This document shows, in pieces, positions 1 to 7,193 of a stretch of DNA of 18,242 nt. The notes under the pieces are model-generated. The model was not told where the DNA came from, made no database searches, and saw nothing but the letters and a program-made list of their open reading frames with translations. A program made the position numbers and the translations under genes. Within the stretch, counting starts at the first letter, position 1; each line of letters starts with the position of its first letter. This stretch comes from DATAQC01 sp046263055 (GTDB lineage Bacteria; Actinomycetota; Acidimicrobiia; Acidimicrobiales; AC-14): assembly GCA_046263055.1 (NCBI GenBank), contig JBHELO010000023.1, positions 1-18,242 on the forward strand. The letters are read 5' to 3'.

Positions 1-487
1 CGCCCGTCGCCGTGGTGGGCAAGGCGTCCCCCACCGGCTGCCACGCCTGGAACGCCGGGTAGTCGGTCGCCCGCCAGATGCCACCCCCGGCGCCGGTGGC
101 GAACAGCGTGTGGCCGTCGGGGGAGGCGGCGACGCCGGTGATGCGGCCCGTGCTGTACCCGCTGCCGGAGCCGTTGTTCGAGAAGTCAGAGACGTAGCGT
201 CGGTCGTCCTTGGCATAGGCGTACGGTCCGAGCTCGGTCCACTGCGCGGAGCTATTGGCGGCGGCGTTGGCCGCGTAGCTGGTGGCGGCACCGAAGGCGG
301 CCGGATCGAGCGCCTGGGCCGGTCCGAGCCGTTGCCCCCCGAACCAGTCCAGGCCCTCGGCCAACGCCGCCGACTCCTCGCCTGCGGGTTCGTGTGGCGT
401 CGTGACGGCCGACGCCGTGACGGCCACGAGGGTCGTCACCAACAGGACCAACGGGACCGAGACGCTCGTTCGCCTCGAGAGCTTCAT
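1..487 (-). CDS. Secreted BNR/sialidase-like repeat protein, 3' part beyond window
   Basis: The first 162 codons are present; the gene runs off the left edge. It starts at ATG 485-487 behind a purine-rich stretch (GGTGGAGGGC directly before ATG). The N-terminus (MKLSRR, then VPLVLLVTTLVAVTASA) is a clear Sec signal peptide with probable cleavage near residue 26. After an Ala-rich spacer the protein reads W-x-ELGP, then TGRITGVAASPDGHTLFATG, then GGGIWRATD and WQPVGDALPTTATG. The pattern 'GR-(I/V)-T-x-(V/I)-A-x-(S/D)-P ... G-GGIW-x-(T/A)-(T/D)' is typical of the first blades of BNR/VPS10-like beta-propellers found in secreted sialidase-like or glycosyl-hydrolase-like proteins. Exported location is well supported. 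The enzymatic activity is unknown, because the catalytic part, if any, is outside the window. Confidence 0.75.
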   Translation of the reverse strand, partial: MKLSRRTSVSVPLVLLVTTLVAVTASAVTTPHEPAGEESAALAEGLDWFGGQRLGPAQALDPAAFGAATSYAANAAANSSAQWTELGPYAYAKDDRRYVSDFSNNGSGSGYSTGRITGVAASPDGHTLFATGAGGGIWRATDYPAFQAWQPVGDALPTTATG

Positions 488-966
488 GCCCTCCACCCCC
501 TGATCAGCGGCATGCACCCGGACGCCCCCGGCACCGCCTTACCCATCCTCGTGACCAAGGGTACAACCGAACCGTCGGCCAGGGGGGTTCGGAGGCGCCA
601 GCCGCCCAACGCCCCGACGGTTTCGCCCACGGGCGGTCACGGGCTGGTCGGCCCGCACGGTCACCATGTCCCCGAACGCCGACAGGTCGCAGACGTTCAT
701 CGACCGCCCGCCGAGGCTGCCTGCGACAGCGGCGCCGGCGGCACCCGAAGCCTGTGGGTGGATGGCGGGTGCGAGCCTCGGCCCCAAGGGCCGCGCCTCG
801 TCCCTGCTATCTTCAGGTCGACCGCGTCGACCGCCTCCCGGTGGGGCTGCGTGGCGCAGGTCGCCCTAGGTGAGGCCCGGCACGTCGGCCGCCGTCGTGG
901 CCGGAGATCTGGACGCGCCACCCCACGTGGAGCGTCGAGCGGCTGGCCCCGGCCCGACACCGGGTC
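488..966. other. Intergenic stretch without a convincing gene
   Basis: The region separates the BNR-protein gene from the 3' end of the FAD monooxygenase gene, both on the minus strand. Short open frames on both strands here are Arg/Pro-rich, lack ribosome binding sites and resemble no family. It should hold the promoter of the BNR-protein gene, but I cannot place a clear -35/-10 pair. It contains a perfect 7+7 inverted repeat at 816-832 and a hairpin near 951-967 (listed separately). Confidence 0.5.
816..832. repeat. Perfect inverted repeat GGTCGAC-CGC-GTCGACC
   Basis: Two 7-nt arms (816-822 and 826-832) are exact reverse complements around a 3-nt centre in a region with no gene. The size suits a dimeric repressor operator. 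It could equally arise by chance in GC-rich DNA, as GTCGAC is itself a palindrome. No transcription factor gene lies next to it. Confidence 0.35.
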
Positions 967-967
967 C
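951..967 (-). terminator. Possible terminator hairpin after the FAD monooxygenase gene
   Basis: GGCCCG and CGGGTCC pair around ACAC with one bulged base. The hairpin touches the stop codon of the monooxygenase gene (967-969). There is no T-run, so this is a weak call. Confidence 0.25.
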
Positions 968-2433
968 TACGCCGGAGTGGCCGCTCCGAACCAGGTCGCA
1001 AGTGCTCGGGGCAGCTGTGGGTCCGTGAGGTCTCCTGTCCAAGCGACATGCCCGTCGGGTCGGATGGCCACGGCCGGGGGCGCGGCGATCTCGCCGAGGA
1101 CCGGGAGCCTCCACGCGCCGTTGTACTGGGCGTCGACCAACCGGACTCGATTCGCCCACGGCGCGATGTCGACCCCGCCGGGTTCACCGAAATTGAGGAG
1201 CACGGGCCGGGCGTCGTGCAGCAGGTGGAACACCCGCGTGGGACCGTCGGCGGTCTGCACGTCGAGGTCGGGCATGCGCCGCCCCAGCAGCGGGTGTCCC
1301 TCCCCGAGGTCGTAGTGGATGTCGAGGCCGGAGAGCATCCCCGCGATGCGTCTGCGGGGCTCGTCCATGCCCAGCAGCTCGGTCATGGTGTCCCGAAGGG
1401 CCCGGTGACGGTCGTCGGGGCGGCTGAGCGCGACCTGGGCCATGGTGTTGTGCAACACCCGGGCTCCGACGGGGTGCCGTTCGGCGTGGTAGGTGTCCAG
1501 CAGGCTCTCGGGCGACGCTTTGTCGACGACCTGGGCCAGCTTCCATCCCAGGTTGACGGCATCCTGCACGCCGGTGTTGAGCCCCTGGCCGCCCTGCGGG
1601 GGGTGCACGTGGGCGGCGTCCCCGGCCAGCAGGACACGACCCTTGCGATAGGACACCGCCTGTCGCGCCATGTCGGTGAACCTGGAGATCCAGTGGGCGC
1701 GACGAAGCCCGTAGTCCGTCCCGTACACGGCGACGAGAGCCTCGCGAAGCTCGTCCATGCTGGGGTCGCCGGTGTGTTCGGCATGTCTTTCGGTGAGCAC
1801 GACACGGAACGGTCCCCCGCCCTCCAGCCGGTTGACGGGACCGATGCCACCACCCTCGCGCCGCATGCCGACCTCTGGCTCCTCGTCCAACTCGACCTCG
1901 GCGATCATCCAGCTGGTCGAGGGGTCCAACCCGGCGAAGTCGATGCCGGCTGCCTTGCGAATGAGGCTGCGCCCACCGTCGCAACCGACGAGGTACTCCG
2001 CCCGCAGCGACGTGTCGCCCGACACCTCGATGTCGACGCCGGTGTCGTCCTGAGCAAAGCCCACCACCTCGCGGCAACGAAGGATGGGGACCCCGAGCTC
2101 ACCGACCCAGTCAGCCAGGATGGGCTCGAACCGGCTCTGCCAGAGCGCAAGCCCGTAGTTGTGGCGGGTGGGGAAATCGCTGATGTCCAACGGGATCCCG
2201 GAGTACCCCAGAGGCTGCATCACCTGCCCCGCCGAGAGGAACCGCTCCGAGATGCCACGCTGGTCGAGCACCTCGATGGTGCGGGAGTGAAGCCCGCCGG
2301 CTCGCGATCCGTCGACATCCTGACCGGCGCGTCGTTCGACGATGACGACGTCGATTCCGGCCAACGCCAGCTCGCCCGCCAACATCAGCCCGGTCGGGCC
2401 GCCTCCTGCGATCACCACCGCATGTTCGGTCAC
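967..2433 (-). CDS. Rox-like class A FAD-dependent aromatic monooxygenase
   Basis: A 488-residue flavoprotein hydroxylase that would use FAD and NAD(P)H to hydroxylate an aromatic substrate. Visible motifs are the Rossmann FAD loop GGGPTG (residues 10-15) followed by E at the strand end (VVIVERR), GLHSRTIEVLDQRG, the DG motif VGCDGGRS (about 149-156), and the GD motif LAGDAAHVHPPQGGQGLNTG (about 269-288). The C-terminal third has the thioredoxin-like fold segment of the PheA/TfdB group, ending in RPDGHVAW and WFGAA. Motif spacing and the DTYHAERHPV and YDLGEGHPLLGRR segments closely recall rifampicin monooxygenase (Rox) and polyketide hydroxylases, but the substrate cannot be read from sequence. 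I chose GTG 2431-2433 because the family starts just before this FAD loop. An alternative GTG at 2512-2514 has a better upstream purine run (GGAGGGGAGGGT) and would add 27 Arg-rich residues. Confidence 0.9.
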   Translation of the reverse strand: MTEHAVVIAGGGPTGLMLAGELALAGIDVVIVERRAGQDVDGSRAGGLHSRTIEVLDQRGISERFLSAGQVMQPLGYSGIPLDISDFPTRHNYGLALWQSRFEPILADWVGELGVPILRCREVVGFAQDDTGVDIEVSGDTSLRAEYLVGCDGGRSLIRKAAGIDFAGLDPSTSWMIAEVELDEEPEVGMRREGGGIGPVNRLEGGGPFRVVLTERHAEHTGDPSMDELREALVAVYGTDYGLRRAHWISRFTDMARQAVSYRKGRVLLAGDAAHVHPPQGGQGLNTGVQDAVNLGWKLAQVVDKASPESLLDTYHAERHPVGARVLHNTMAQVALSRPDDRHRALRDTMTELLGMDEPRRRIAGMLSGLDIHYDLGEGHPLLGRRMPDLDVQTADGPTRVFHLLHDARPVLLNFGEPGGVDIAPWANRVRLVDAQYNGAWRLPVLGEIAAPPAVAIRPDGHVAWTGDLTDPQLPRALATWFGAATPA

Positions 2434-3092
2434 CGCCGCTGCCCGGCGTACGCCGCACCGGACAGGGGCAGCCACCTCGCGCACCGCGACGGCGCGCCAG
2501 TTCCGGTCGCCCACACCCTCCCCTCCAACTCCTCCACCGGTTCAGCGCTCCCGGTCGGCCCATCTGCGCAAGACAACGCATCCATTCCGCAACTCCTCGT
2601 GCCCTCGGTCCTGGCCGGGATCGGCTGGCGACGAGGCATGGTCAGCACGTTCCGGTCGCTTGCGGCAAGCCCCCTCCCTCGGGATACGCTGCTCATGGCG
2701 GGGAACGCGGCACTGGTGTCACGACGGACCCTGGACGTTGGTTCGGCCGGGCGACTGCGGTCCTGGCCCGAAAGATCCACTTCCTGCCGACTCACCTGGG
2801 TGGCGTGTGGTGCCGGCCACCGACGTCGAGATGGCGGTCGACCTCCGGAGCCGCAAGACGGTTGCCCTGGTCGTAGGGGTGGGCGGTGCCGCCGGCGGGG
2901 GCGGCGGCCCCGGTGCGTTTCCCCGAGCGTCGTAGGCACCACTGCGGGGTGGAGAGGCACCTTGGTAGCGTCGGCCCCCGGGACTCGGATCGATCGGCGC
3001 GTGTATCACGGAGGAGGGTCGGCGACTCGTCTTCGTGGACTCGGCCACCCGTGGCCCGAACCCGTCCGCCCCGATCCCGGAGGCCCCACCGA
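2434..3092. other. Divergent intergenic region without a convincing gene
   Basis: It lies between the divergently transcribed monooxygenase and M4 peptidase genes and should carry promoters for both. Open frames here are Arg/Pro-rich and without motifs. Two features stand out: a TAGCGT -10-like box at 2966-2971, and a strong SD-like GGAGGAGGG at 3010-3018 that is not followed by a start codon at useful spacing. If the monooxygenase starts at 2514 rather than 2433, the first 80 nt are coding. Confidence 0.45.
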
Positions 3093-4157
3093 ATGAAGCG
3101 TCTGCCGCCCGCCCGGTCACCCCGCCACTGCATCCTGCCGCCCGACCTCCTGGTGCGCCTGGCCAAGGAGGGCACCGAGGAGCAGCGCCAGGCGGCGCTC
3201 TCCACGCTGGCGGTGGATCACAGCTTCCGCCTGGCCCGGGCCGAGGCCTCGGCCCGCACGCCCGCTCGTCACGCCCGCCCTGCCGGCCTGACCGCCGCCG
3301 CCGGCCACCCCCACCGGATGATCTACGACCAGAAGCACTCCTCGGAGATGCGGCTCGGCACCCTCGTCCGGGCCGAAGGCGCGCCAGCGGCGTCCGACGG
3401 GGCCATCAACGACGCCTACGACAACTTCGGGGCCACCTACCAGTACTACTGGGACGTCAACCAGCGGGACTCCATCGACGGCCAGGGCATGGCCATCCTG
3501 GGCCTCGTCCACTTCGACACCAACTACGACAACGCATTCTGGGACGGTCAGGGCCACATGTTCTTCGGCGACGGCGACGGCCAGCTGCTCACCCAGACGA
3601 CCAAGGGCCTCGACGTGATCGGCCACGAGCTGACCCACGGGGTGACCCAGCACGAGGCCAACCTCACCTACTCGGGCCAGTCCGGCGCCCTCAACGAGTC
3701 CATCTCCGACGTCTTCGGGTCCCTCGTCAAGCAGTACAAGCTGAAGCAGGACGCGGCGTCCGCCGACTGGCTCATCGGGGCCGACATCGTGGGGCCCGCC
3801 CTGGCACCGGCCCTGCGGTCCATGAAGGACCCGGGCCACGCCAACCCCCACGACAACCAGCCCGCCACCATGGCGGGCTACGTCAAGTCCAACCAGGACA
3901 ACGGCGGCGTGCACACCAACTCGGGCATCCCCAACAAGGCGTTCTACGTGGTGGCCACCACCATCGGCGGCAACGCGTGGGAGGCACCCGGGCGCATCTG
4001 GTTCGCGGCCCTGAGCGACCCGAAGCTGAGCCCCAACGCCACCTTCTCCGACTTCGCCAAGGAGACCGTCGCCCAGGCATCGGCCCTCTACGGGGCCACC
4101 AGCTCACAGGTGGACGGGGTCAAGGCCGGCTGGGAGGCGGTCCAGGTCCCGGTGTAG
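3093..4157 (+). CDS. Protealysin-like M4 (thermolysin family) zinc metallopeptidase
   Basis: A 354-residue neutral metallopeptidase. Catalytic residues are all visible: HELTH at 178-182 gives two zinc ligands and the catalytic Glu, NES supplies the third ligand E202 (24 residues after H178, the thermolysin spacing), and GVHTNSG supplies the transition-state His at about 274. FWDGQGHMFFGDGD and SGALNESISDVFGSLVKQ are family hallmarks. There is no signal peptide. The short N-terminal propeptide has C-x-LPPDLL near residues 13-19, like the protealysin-type 'PPY' propeptide, with processing probably before MIYDQ. Such enzymes lack the usual Sec signal and large FTP/PepSY prodomain of thermolysins, so the export route is unclear. 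The start ATG 3093 has GGAGG at 3079-3083. Protealysins often sit beside an emfourin inhibitor gene; none is visible here. Confidence 0.93.
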   Translation: MKRLPPARSPRHCILPPDLLVRLAKEGTEEQRQAALSTLAVDHSFRLARAEASARTPARHARPAGLTAAAGHPHRMIYDQKHSSEMRLGTLVRAEGAPAASDGAINDAYDNFGATYQYYWDVNQRDSIDGQGMAILGLVHFDTNYDNAFWDGQGHMFFGDGDGQLLTQTTKGLDVIGHELTHGVTQHEANLTYSGQSGALNESISDVFGSLVKQYKLKQDAASADWLIGADIVGPALAPALRSMKDPGHANPHDNQPATMAGYVKSNQDNGGVHTNSGIPNKAFYVVATTIGGNAWEAPGRIWFAALSDPKLSPNATFSDFAKETVAQASALYGATSSQVDGVKAGWEAVQVPV

Positions 4158-4161
4158 CCGT

Positions 4162-4191
4162 CGGCCCCGGGGCGGCCTCAACCCGGGGCCG
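4162..4191 (+). terminator. Strong GC hairpin after the M4 peptidase gene
   Basis: CGGCCCCGGG (4162-4171) and CCCGGGGCCG (4182-4191) form a perfect 10-bp stem with a 10-nt loop, starting 5 nt after the peptidase stop codon. There is no T-run, as is common in high-GC actinobacteria. Position and perfection make a terminator likely. Confidence 0.55.
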
Positions 4192-4235
4192 CCGCCGGCC
4201 GATACCTGAGGCGTGGCGACCCCCCGCACGACGCC

Positions 4236-5060
4236 GTGATCGACCTCGACCGGCTCGACGCCAACCTGGACCTGGCCCTCACCGGGCCCGGCTGCACCGG
4301 CTGGCCCCCCGCCTCACCCCCGGCGGCCAGCGCCTCACCATCGCGGGCGGCACAGCCCCGTCCACGGTCCCGCCGGGCCGCCGCGGAGGCCGTCCGCCCC
4401 CGGCGGTCGGGTTCCTCGGTGACGGCGACGCCGGCCTGGCCGCCGCCCGGGCCCTGGCCTGGCGGGCCGCCGCCCGCGGGGATGCCCGCCGGGTCGCCGC
4501 CTGCGCACCTGGAAGCCGCCCGAGTCGTCATGCGGGCTCTGGCCGAGGGCCGTCACGCCGCGGCCCGAGCCGGCCTCGACGCGATCCTCGCCGTGGGCCG
4601 GGAGGCGGGTGATCCCGGCACCGACGAGGCGTGGTGGGCGCTGCGACACCGGGTGGCCCTCGCCTCGGGCGACGAGGACGAGCGCTACGAGGTCCTCGAC
4701 CACTGCCGCCAACGGGCCTGGGTCCACGGCGACCTGGCCTGGCGGGGCCGGCTGGCCCTGCTCCTGGCTCGTTTGGGGCGCACCGACGAGGCCGGTCGGG
4801 AGGTCGAGGCGTGCGCCGCCGCCTGCCTGGCCGTCGCTCCCGCGGGCCGGGACCGGGCCTGGCTTGACGCCACGACCGACGTGGCCGAGGCGGCCGCCGC
4901 GCTGGGCGCCACCGCCCCTGCCGGCCGCCTGGCCGACGCCCTCGCCGTCGTACCGGACGGCAACGTCGTGCTGGCCGGCACCGAGGCGGCCAAGGGCCCG
5001 CTCTCCCGGTACCTGTCCCTGGTGGCCGGCGCCGGCGCCCCGCTGGCCCGGGCCGGCTGA
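4236..5060 (+). CDS. TPR-like protein related to the C-terminus of LuxR/AfsR-type regulators; frame disturbed
   Basis: The frame opens at GTG 4236 and stays open for 274 codons. The part from about 4500 onward is an Ala/Leu/Arg-rich alpha-solenoid: LALLLARLGRTDEAGREV, a WLDATTDVAEAAAALGA segment and a DGNVVLAGTEAAKGPLSRYL ending. These resemble the C-terminal helical repeats of AAA/LuxR or BTAD regulators (typically '...W...LA..AALGD...Y.LL.PYAGR.VVVG...LGPVSRYLG'). No DNA-binding or ATPase domain is present, so it looks like a detached tail. Between about 4305 and 4500 this frame turns Pro/Ser-rich (SPPAASASPSRAAQP...), while the next frame encodes GFLGDGDAGLAAARALAWRA, which fits the solenoid and has GC-rich third positions. 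Two compensating one-base shifts would restore a continuous solenoid. No clear ribosome binding site is seen. Function unknown. Confidence 0.55.
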   Translation: MIDLDRLDANLDLALTGPGCTGWPPASPPAASASPSRAAQPRPRSRRAAAEAVRPRRSGSSVTATPAWPPPGPWPGGPPPAGMPAGSPPAHLEAARVVMRALAEGRHAAARAGLDAILAVGREAGDPGTDEAWWALRHRVALASGDEDERYEVLDHCRQRAWVHGDLAWRGRLALLLARLGRTDEAGREVEACAAACLAVAPAGRDRAWLDATTDVAEAAAALGATAPAGRLADALAVVPDGNVVLAGTEAAKGPLSRYLSLVAGAGAPLARAG

Positions 5061-5209
5061 GCTCCGGCAGGGGGCCCGGCGCCGGCGCGAGCCGCCCGAG
5101 GTGTGGCCGGCAGGCGGCCCTGGGTAGGGACGAACCTGCGCCCCTGTGCCGTCGCGCCCCCACGCGAGCCGGCGCCCCCATCGCCCGTGATATGCGAGGA
5201 GAACCCTTC

Positions 5210-6265
5210 ATGTCCCCTGCGGACCGGTCTGAGACCGCGCCCCTCCGCATCGCCCAGATCGCCCCCTGCTGGCTGACCGTCCCGCCCCGGGGCTACGGCG
5301 GCATCGAGGCACTGGTGGCCCGCCTGGCCGACGGCCTGGTGGATCGGGGCCACGCCGTCACCCTCTTCGCCTCCGGAGGCTCGCAGACCAAGGGTGACCT
5401 GGACAGCCACTACGACGAGGCCCCGGGGATGGCCGAGGCCGTCGACAAGCCCTACCTCGAGTACCCCCACCTCCTCAACGCCTACGGCCGGGCCGGGGAG
5501 TTCGACGTCGTCCACGACCACACCTTCCCGCTGGGCCCGTCCATCGGCACCTCGGTGGCCGACGCCGCCGTCGTCCACACAATTCACGGGCCGCCCACCC
5601 ACCCGAGCGCCCGGCCCATCTATGGCGCCCTGGGCGACAGCGTCCACCTGGTGGCCATCAGCGACTACCAGCGCCGGGCCACTCCCGAGCTGAGCTACGC
5701 GGGAACCGTGTACAACGGTGTGGCCGTGGACGAGCACCCGTTCCGGGCCGACAAGGAGGACTTCCTGCTCTTCATCGGCCGCATGTGCAACGACAAGGGC
5801 GTCCACCTGGCGGTGGAGGCGGCCACCCGCCTCGGTCGCCGCCTGGTCCTGGCCGGCAAGATGGCGGAGCCGGCCGAGAAGGCTTACTTCGAGGCCGAGG
5901 TGCGCCCGCGGATGACGGCCGACACGGAGTACGTGGGCGAGGCCGACGAGGCCATGAAGCTCGACCTCTACGGCCGGGCCGCGTGCACCTTGATGCCCAT
6001 CCAGTGGCCGGAGCCCTTCGGGCTGGTCATGGTGGAGTCCATGGCCTGCGGCACCCCGGTCGTCGCCCTGCGCAACGGGTCCGTGCCCGAGATCGTGGAG
6101 GACGGCGTCAACGGTTTCGTGGCCGACGACCTGGACGGCTTCGTGGCCGCCGTCGCCAAGGTGGACACCATCGACCCCGCCTCCTGCCGGAAGGTGGCAG
6201 AGGAGCGCTTCAGCATCGACGCCATGGTCTCCGGCTACGAGCTGGTCTACGCCTCGGTTGCCTGA
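5210..6265 (+). CDS. GT4-family glycosyltransferase
   Basis: A 351-residue retaining glycosyltransferase with GT-B fold that transfers a sugar from a nucleotide-sugar donor; the acceptor is unknown. The N-terminal half begins RIAQIAPCWLTVPPRGYGG-IE, the usual acceptor-side glycine loop of GT4 enzymes, and includes DVVHDH and the VHTIHG strand. The C-terminal donor domain starts at FIGRMCNDKGVHLAVEA and contains the E-x7-E motif in EPFGLVMVESMACGTPVVA (E268 and E276), then GSVPEIVEDGVNGF. Start ATG 5210 is chosen over the in-frame ATG 5192 because GAGGAGA at 5196-5202 gives a 7-nt spacing. The stop overlaps the proposed start of the methyltransferase gene. No signal or membrane segment is seen, so it is cytoplasmic or membrane-peripheral. 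The pair could modify a polysaccharide, glycolipid or small metabolite. Confidence 0.9.
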   Translation: MSPADRSETAPLRIAQIAPCWLTVPPRGYGGIEALVARLADGLVDRGHAVTLFASGGSQTKGDLDSHYDEAPGMAEAVDKPYLEYPHLLNAYGRAGEFDVVHDHTFPLGPSIGTSVADAAVVHTIHGPPTHPSARPIYGALGDSVHLVAISDYQRRATPELSYAGTVYNGVAVDEHPFRADKEDFLLFIGRMCNDKGVHLAVEAATRLGRRLVLAGKMAEPAEKAYFEAEVRPRMTADTEYVGEADEAMKLDLYGRAACTLMPIQWPEPFGLVMVESMACGTPVVALRNGSVPEIVEDGVNGFVADDLDGFVAAVAKVDTIDPASCRKVAEERFSIDAMVSGYELVYASVA

Positions 6266-7094
6266 CCCGGGCGACCCGGGGACGGGCCCCGACGGGCCGG
6301 GGGCCAACGCCCACGACATCGCCGCCCACGGCCCGACTGGCGCCCACGACCCGACCGTGTACGGGGCCACCATCGCCGATGAGTACGACGAGCTGTACGA
6401 CGACGTGCTGGACACGGAGGCGGCCGTCGCCTGTCTGGCCGACCTGTCTGCCGGCGGCCCGGTGCTGGAACTGGGGGTGGGCACCGGCCGCCTGGCCCTG
6501 CCCCTGGCCGGGCGGGGCCTGGCCGTGACCGGGGTGGACGCCTCGCCGGCCATGGTGGCCCGGCTGGCGGCCAAGCCCGGGGTCGAACGCCTCAGGGTGG
6601 TGGTGGGCGACATCGCCGACGTCGAGGCGCCGGGCGGCCCCTTCCGCCTGGCCGTCCTCGCCTTCAACACCGTCTTCGCCCTGCCCACCGACGCGGCCCA
6701 ACTGGCCTGCTTCGCCACCGTGGCCCGCCACCTGGCGCCCGGAGGGCGCTTCGTGGTGGAGGCCTGGGTGCTCGACCCGGGCCGTTTCGTGGGCGGGGCG
6801 GCGGTGGGTGTGCGCTACGTGATGCCCGACCGGGTGAGCCTGGACACCGCCGTCCTCGACCCGGCGCCGTTGCCCCCGGGCGGCCAGAACGTGCGCGCTG
6901 TGCAGGTGGTGTTCTCGCCCGGCCGGGTGCGGCTGTTCCCCACCGCCCACCGATATGCCGGCCCGTCGGAGTTGGACGTGATGGCCGGCACCGTCGGGTT
7001 CGCCCTCGAGCACCGGTGGGCGGGCTGGGGCCGGGCCCCGTTCGACGAGGCCAGCCGGACCCACGTGTCGGTGTACCGGGCACCCGACCGGTAG
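6258..7094 (+). CDS. Class I SAM-dependent methyltransferase
   Basis: A Rossmann-fold methyltransferase of about 278 residues. Motif I is VLELGVGTGRLALPLA (about residues 69-84), followed by VTGVDASPAMVARL with the ribose-binding Asp, VVVGDIADV, LAFNTVFAL and LAPGGRFVVEAW (the post-motif III segment). The substrate cannot be inferred; the C-terminal beta strands resemble the methyltransf_25-type general methyltransferases. The TTG start at 6258 overlaps the glycosyltransferase gene by 8 nt and gives a low-complexity Gly/Asp/His-rich leader. GTG 6357 (V34 in VYGATIADEYDELY) is an alternative that begins where the family usually begins. The gene is convergent with the antiporter operon. Co-transcription with the glycosyltransferase suggests joint modification of a glycosylated product. 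Confidence 0.88.
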   Translation: MPDPGDPGTGPDGPGANAHDIAAHGPTGAHDPTVYGATIADEYDELYDDVLDTEAAVACLADLSAGGPVLELGVGTGRLALPLAGRGLAVTGVDASPAMVARLAAKPGVERLRVVVGDIADVEAPGGPFRLAVLAFNTVFALPTDAAQLACFATVARHLAPGGRFVVEAWVLDPGRFVGGAAVGVRYVMPDRVSLDTAVLDPAPLPPGGQNVRAVQVVFSPGRVRLFPTAHRYAGPSELDVMAGTVGFALEHRWAGWGRAPFDEASRTHVSVYRAPDR

Positions 7095-7163
7095 CTATAG
7101 CTACCTGCCAGGACCGAAACGACCTGCGCAGTGCCGGCATCAACATCCTGCGGTTCTGTACCT

Positions 7164-7184
7164 CGAACTGCCCGGGCAGGTTCG
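7164..7184. terminator. Possible bidirectional terminator between convergent operons
   Basis: CGAAC-TGC-CCGG-GCA-G-GTTCG forms an 8-bp stem with one bulged G between the methyltransferase stop (7094) and the antiporter operon stop (7194). Its place between convergent transcripts supports the role; the lack of T-runs does not. Confidence 0.35.
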
Positions 7185-7193
7185 GCTTGGGCC

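Noticed and set aside
539..787. Possible 82-residue minus-strand gene in the first intergenic region
   Set aside because: No ribosome binding site, no recognisable family, low-complexity tail; support too weak for a gene call.
110..1315. Long open frame on the plus strand over the BNR-protein gene, gap and monooxygenase 3' end
   Set aside because: Arg/Pro/Ser-rich with no motifs; it is antisense to two well supported minus-strand genes and only open because of high GC.
3010..3037. Strong SD-like GGAGGAGGG followed by GTG 3035 as a gene start
   Set aside because: Spacing is about 16 nt and the frame from 3035 is the Arg/Pro/His-rich shadow of the M4 peptidase gene.
1048..3096. 682-codon plus-strand frame over the monooxygenase gene
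   Set aside because: His/Val/Gly/Asp-rich antisense shadow; the opposite strand carries all monooxygenase motifs.
4685..6718. 677-codon minus-strand frame across the solenoid, glycosyltransferase and methyltransferase genes
   Set aside because: It spans three plus-strand genes with clear domain motifs and shows the Val/Gly/His-rich composition of antisense GC-rich DNA.
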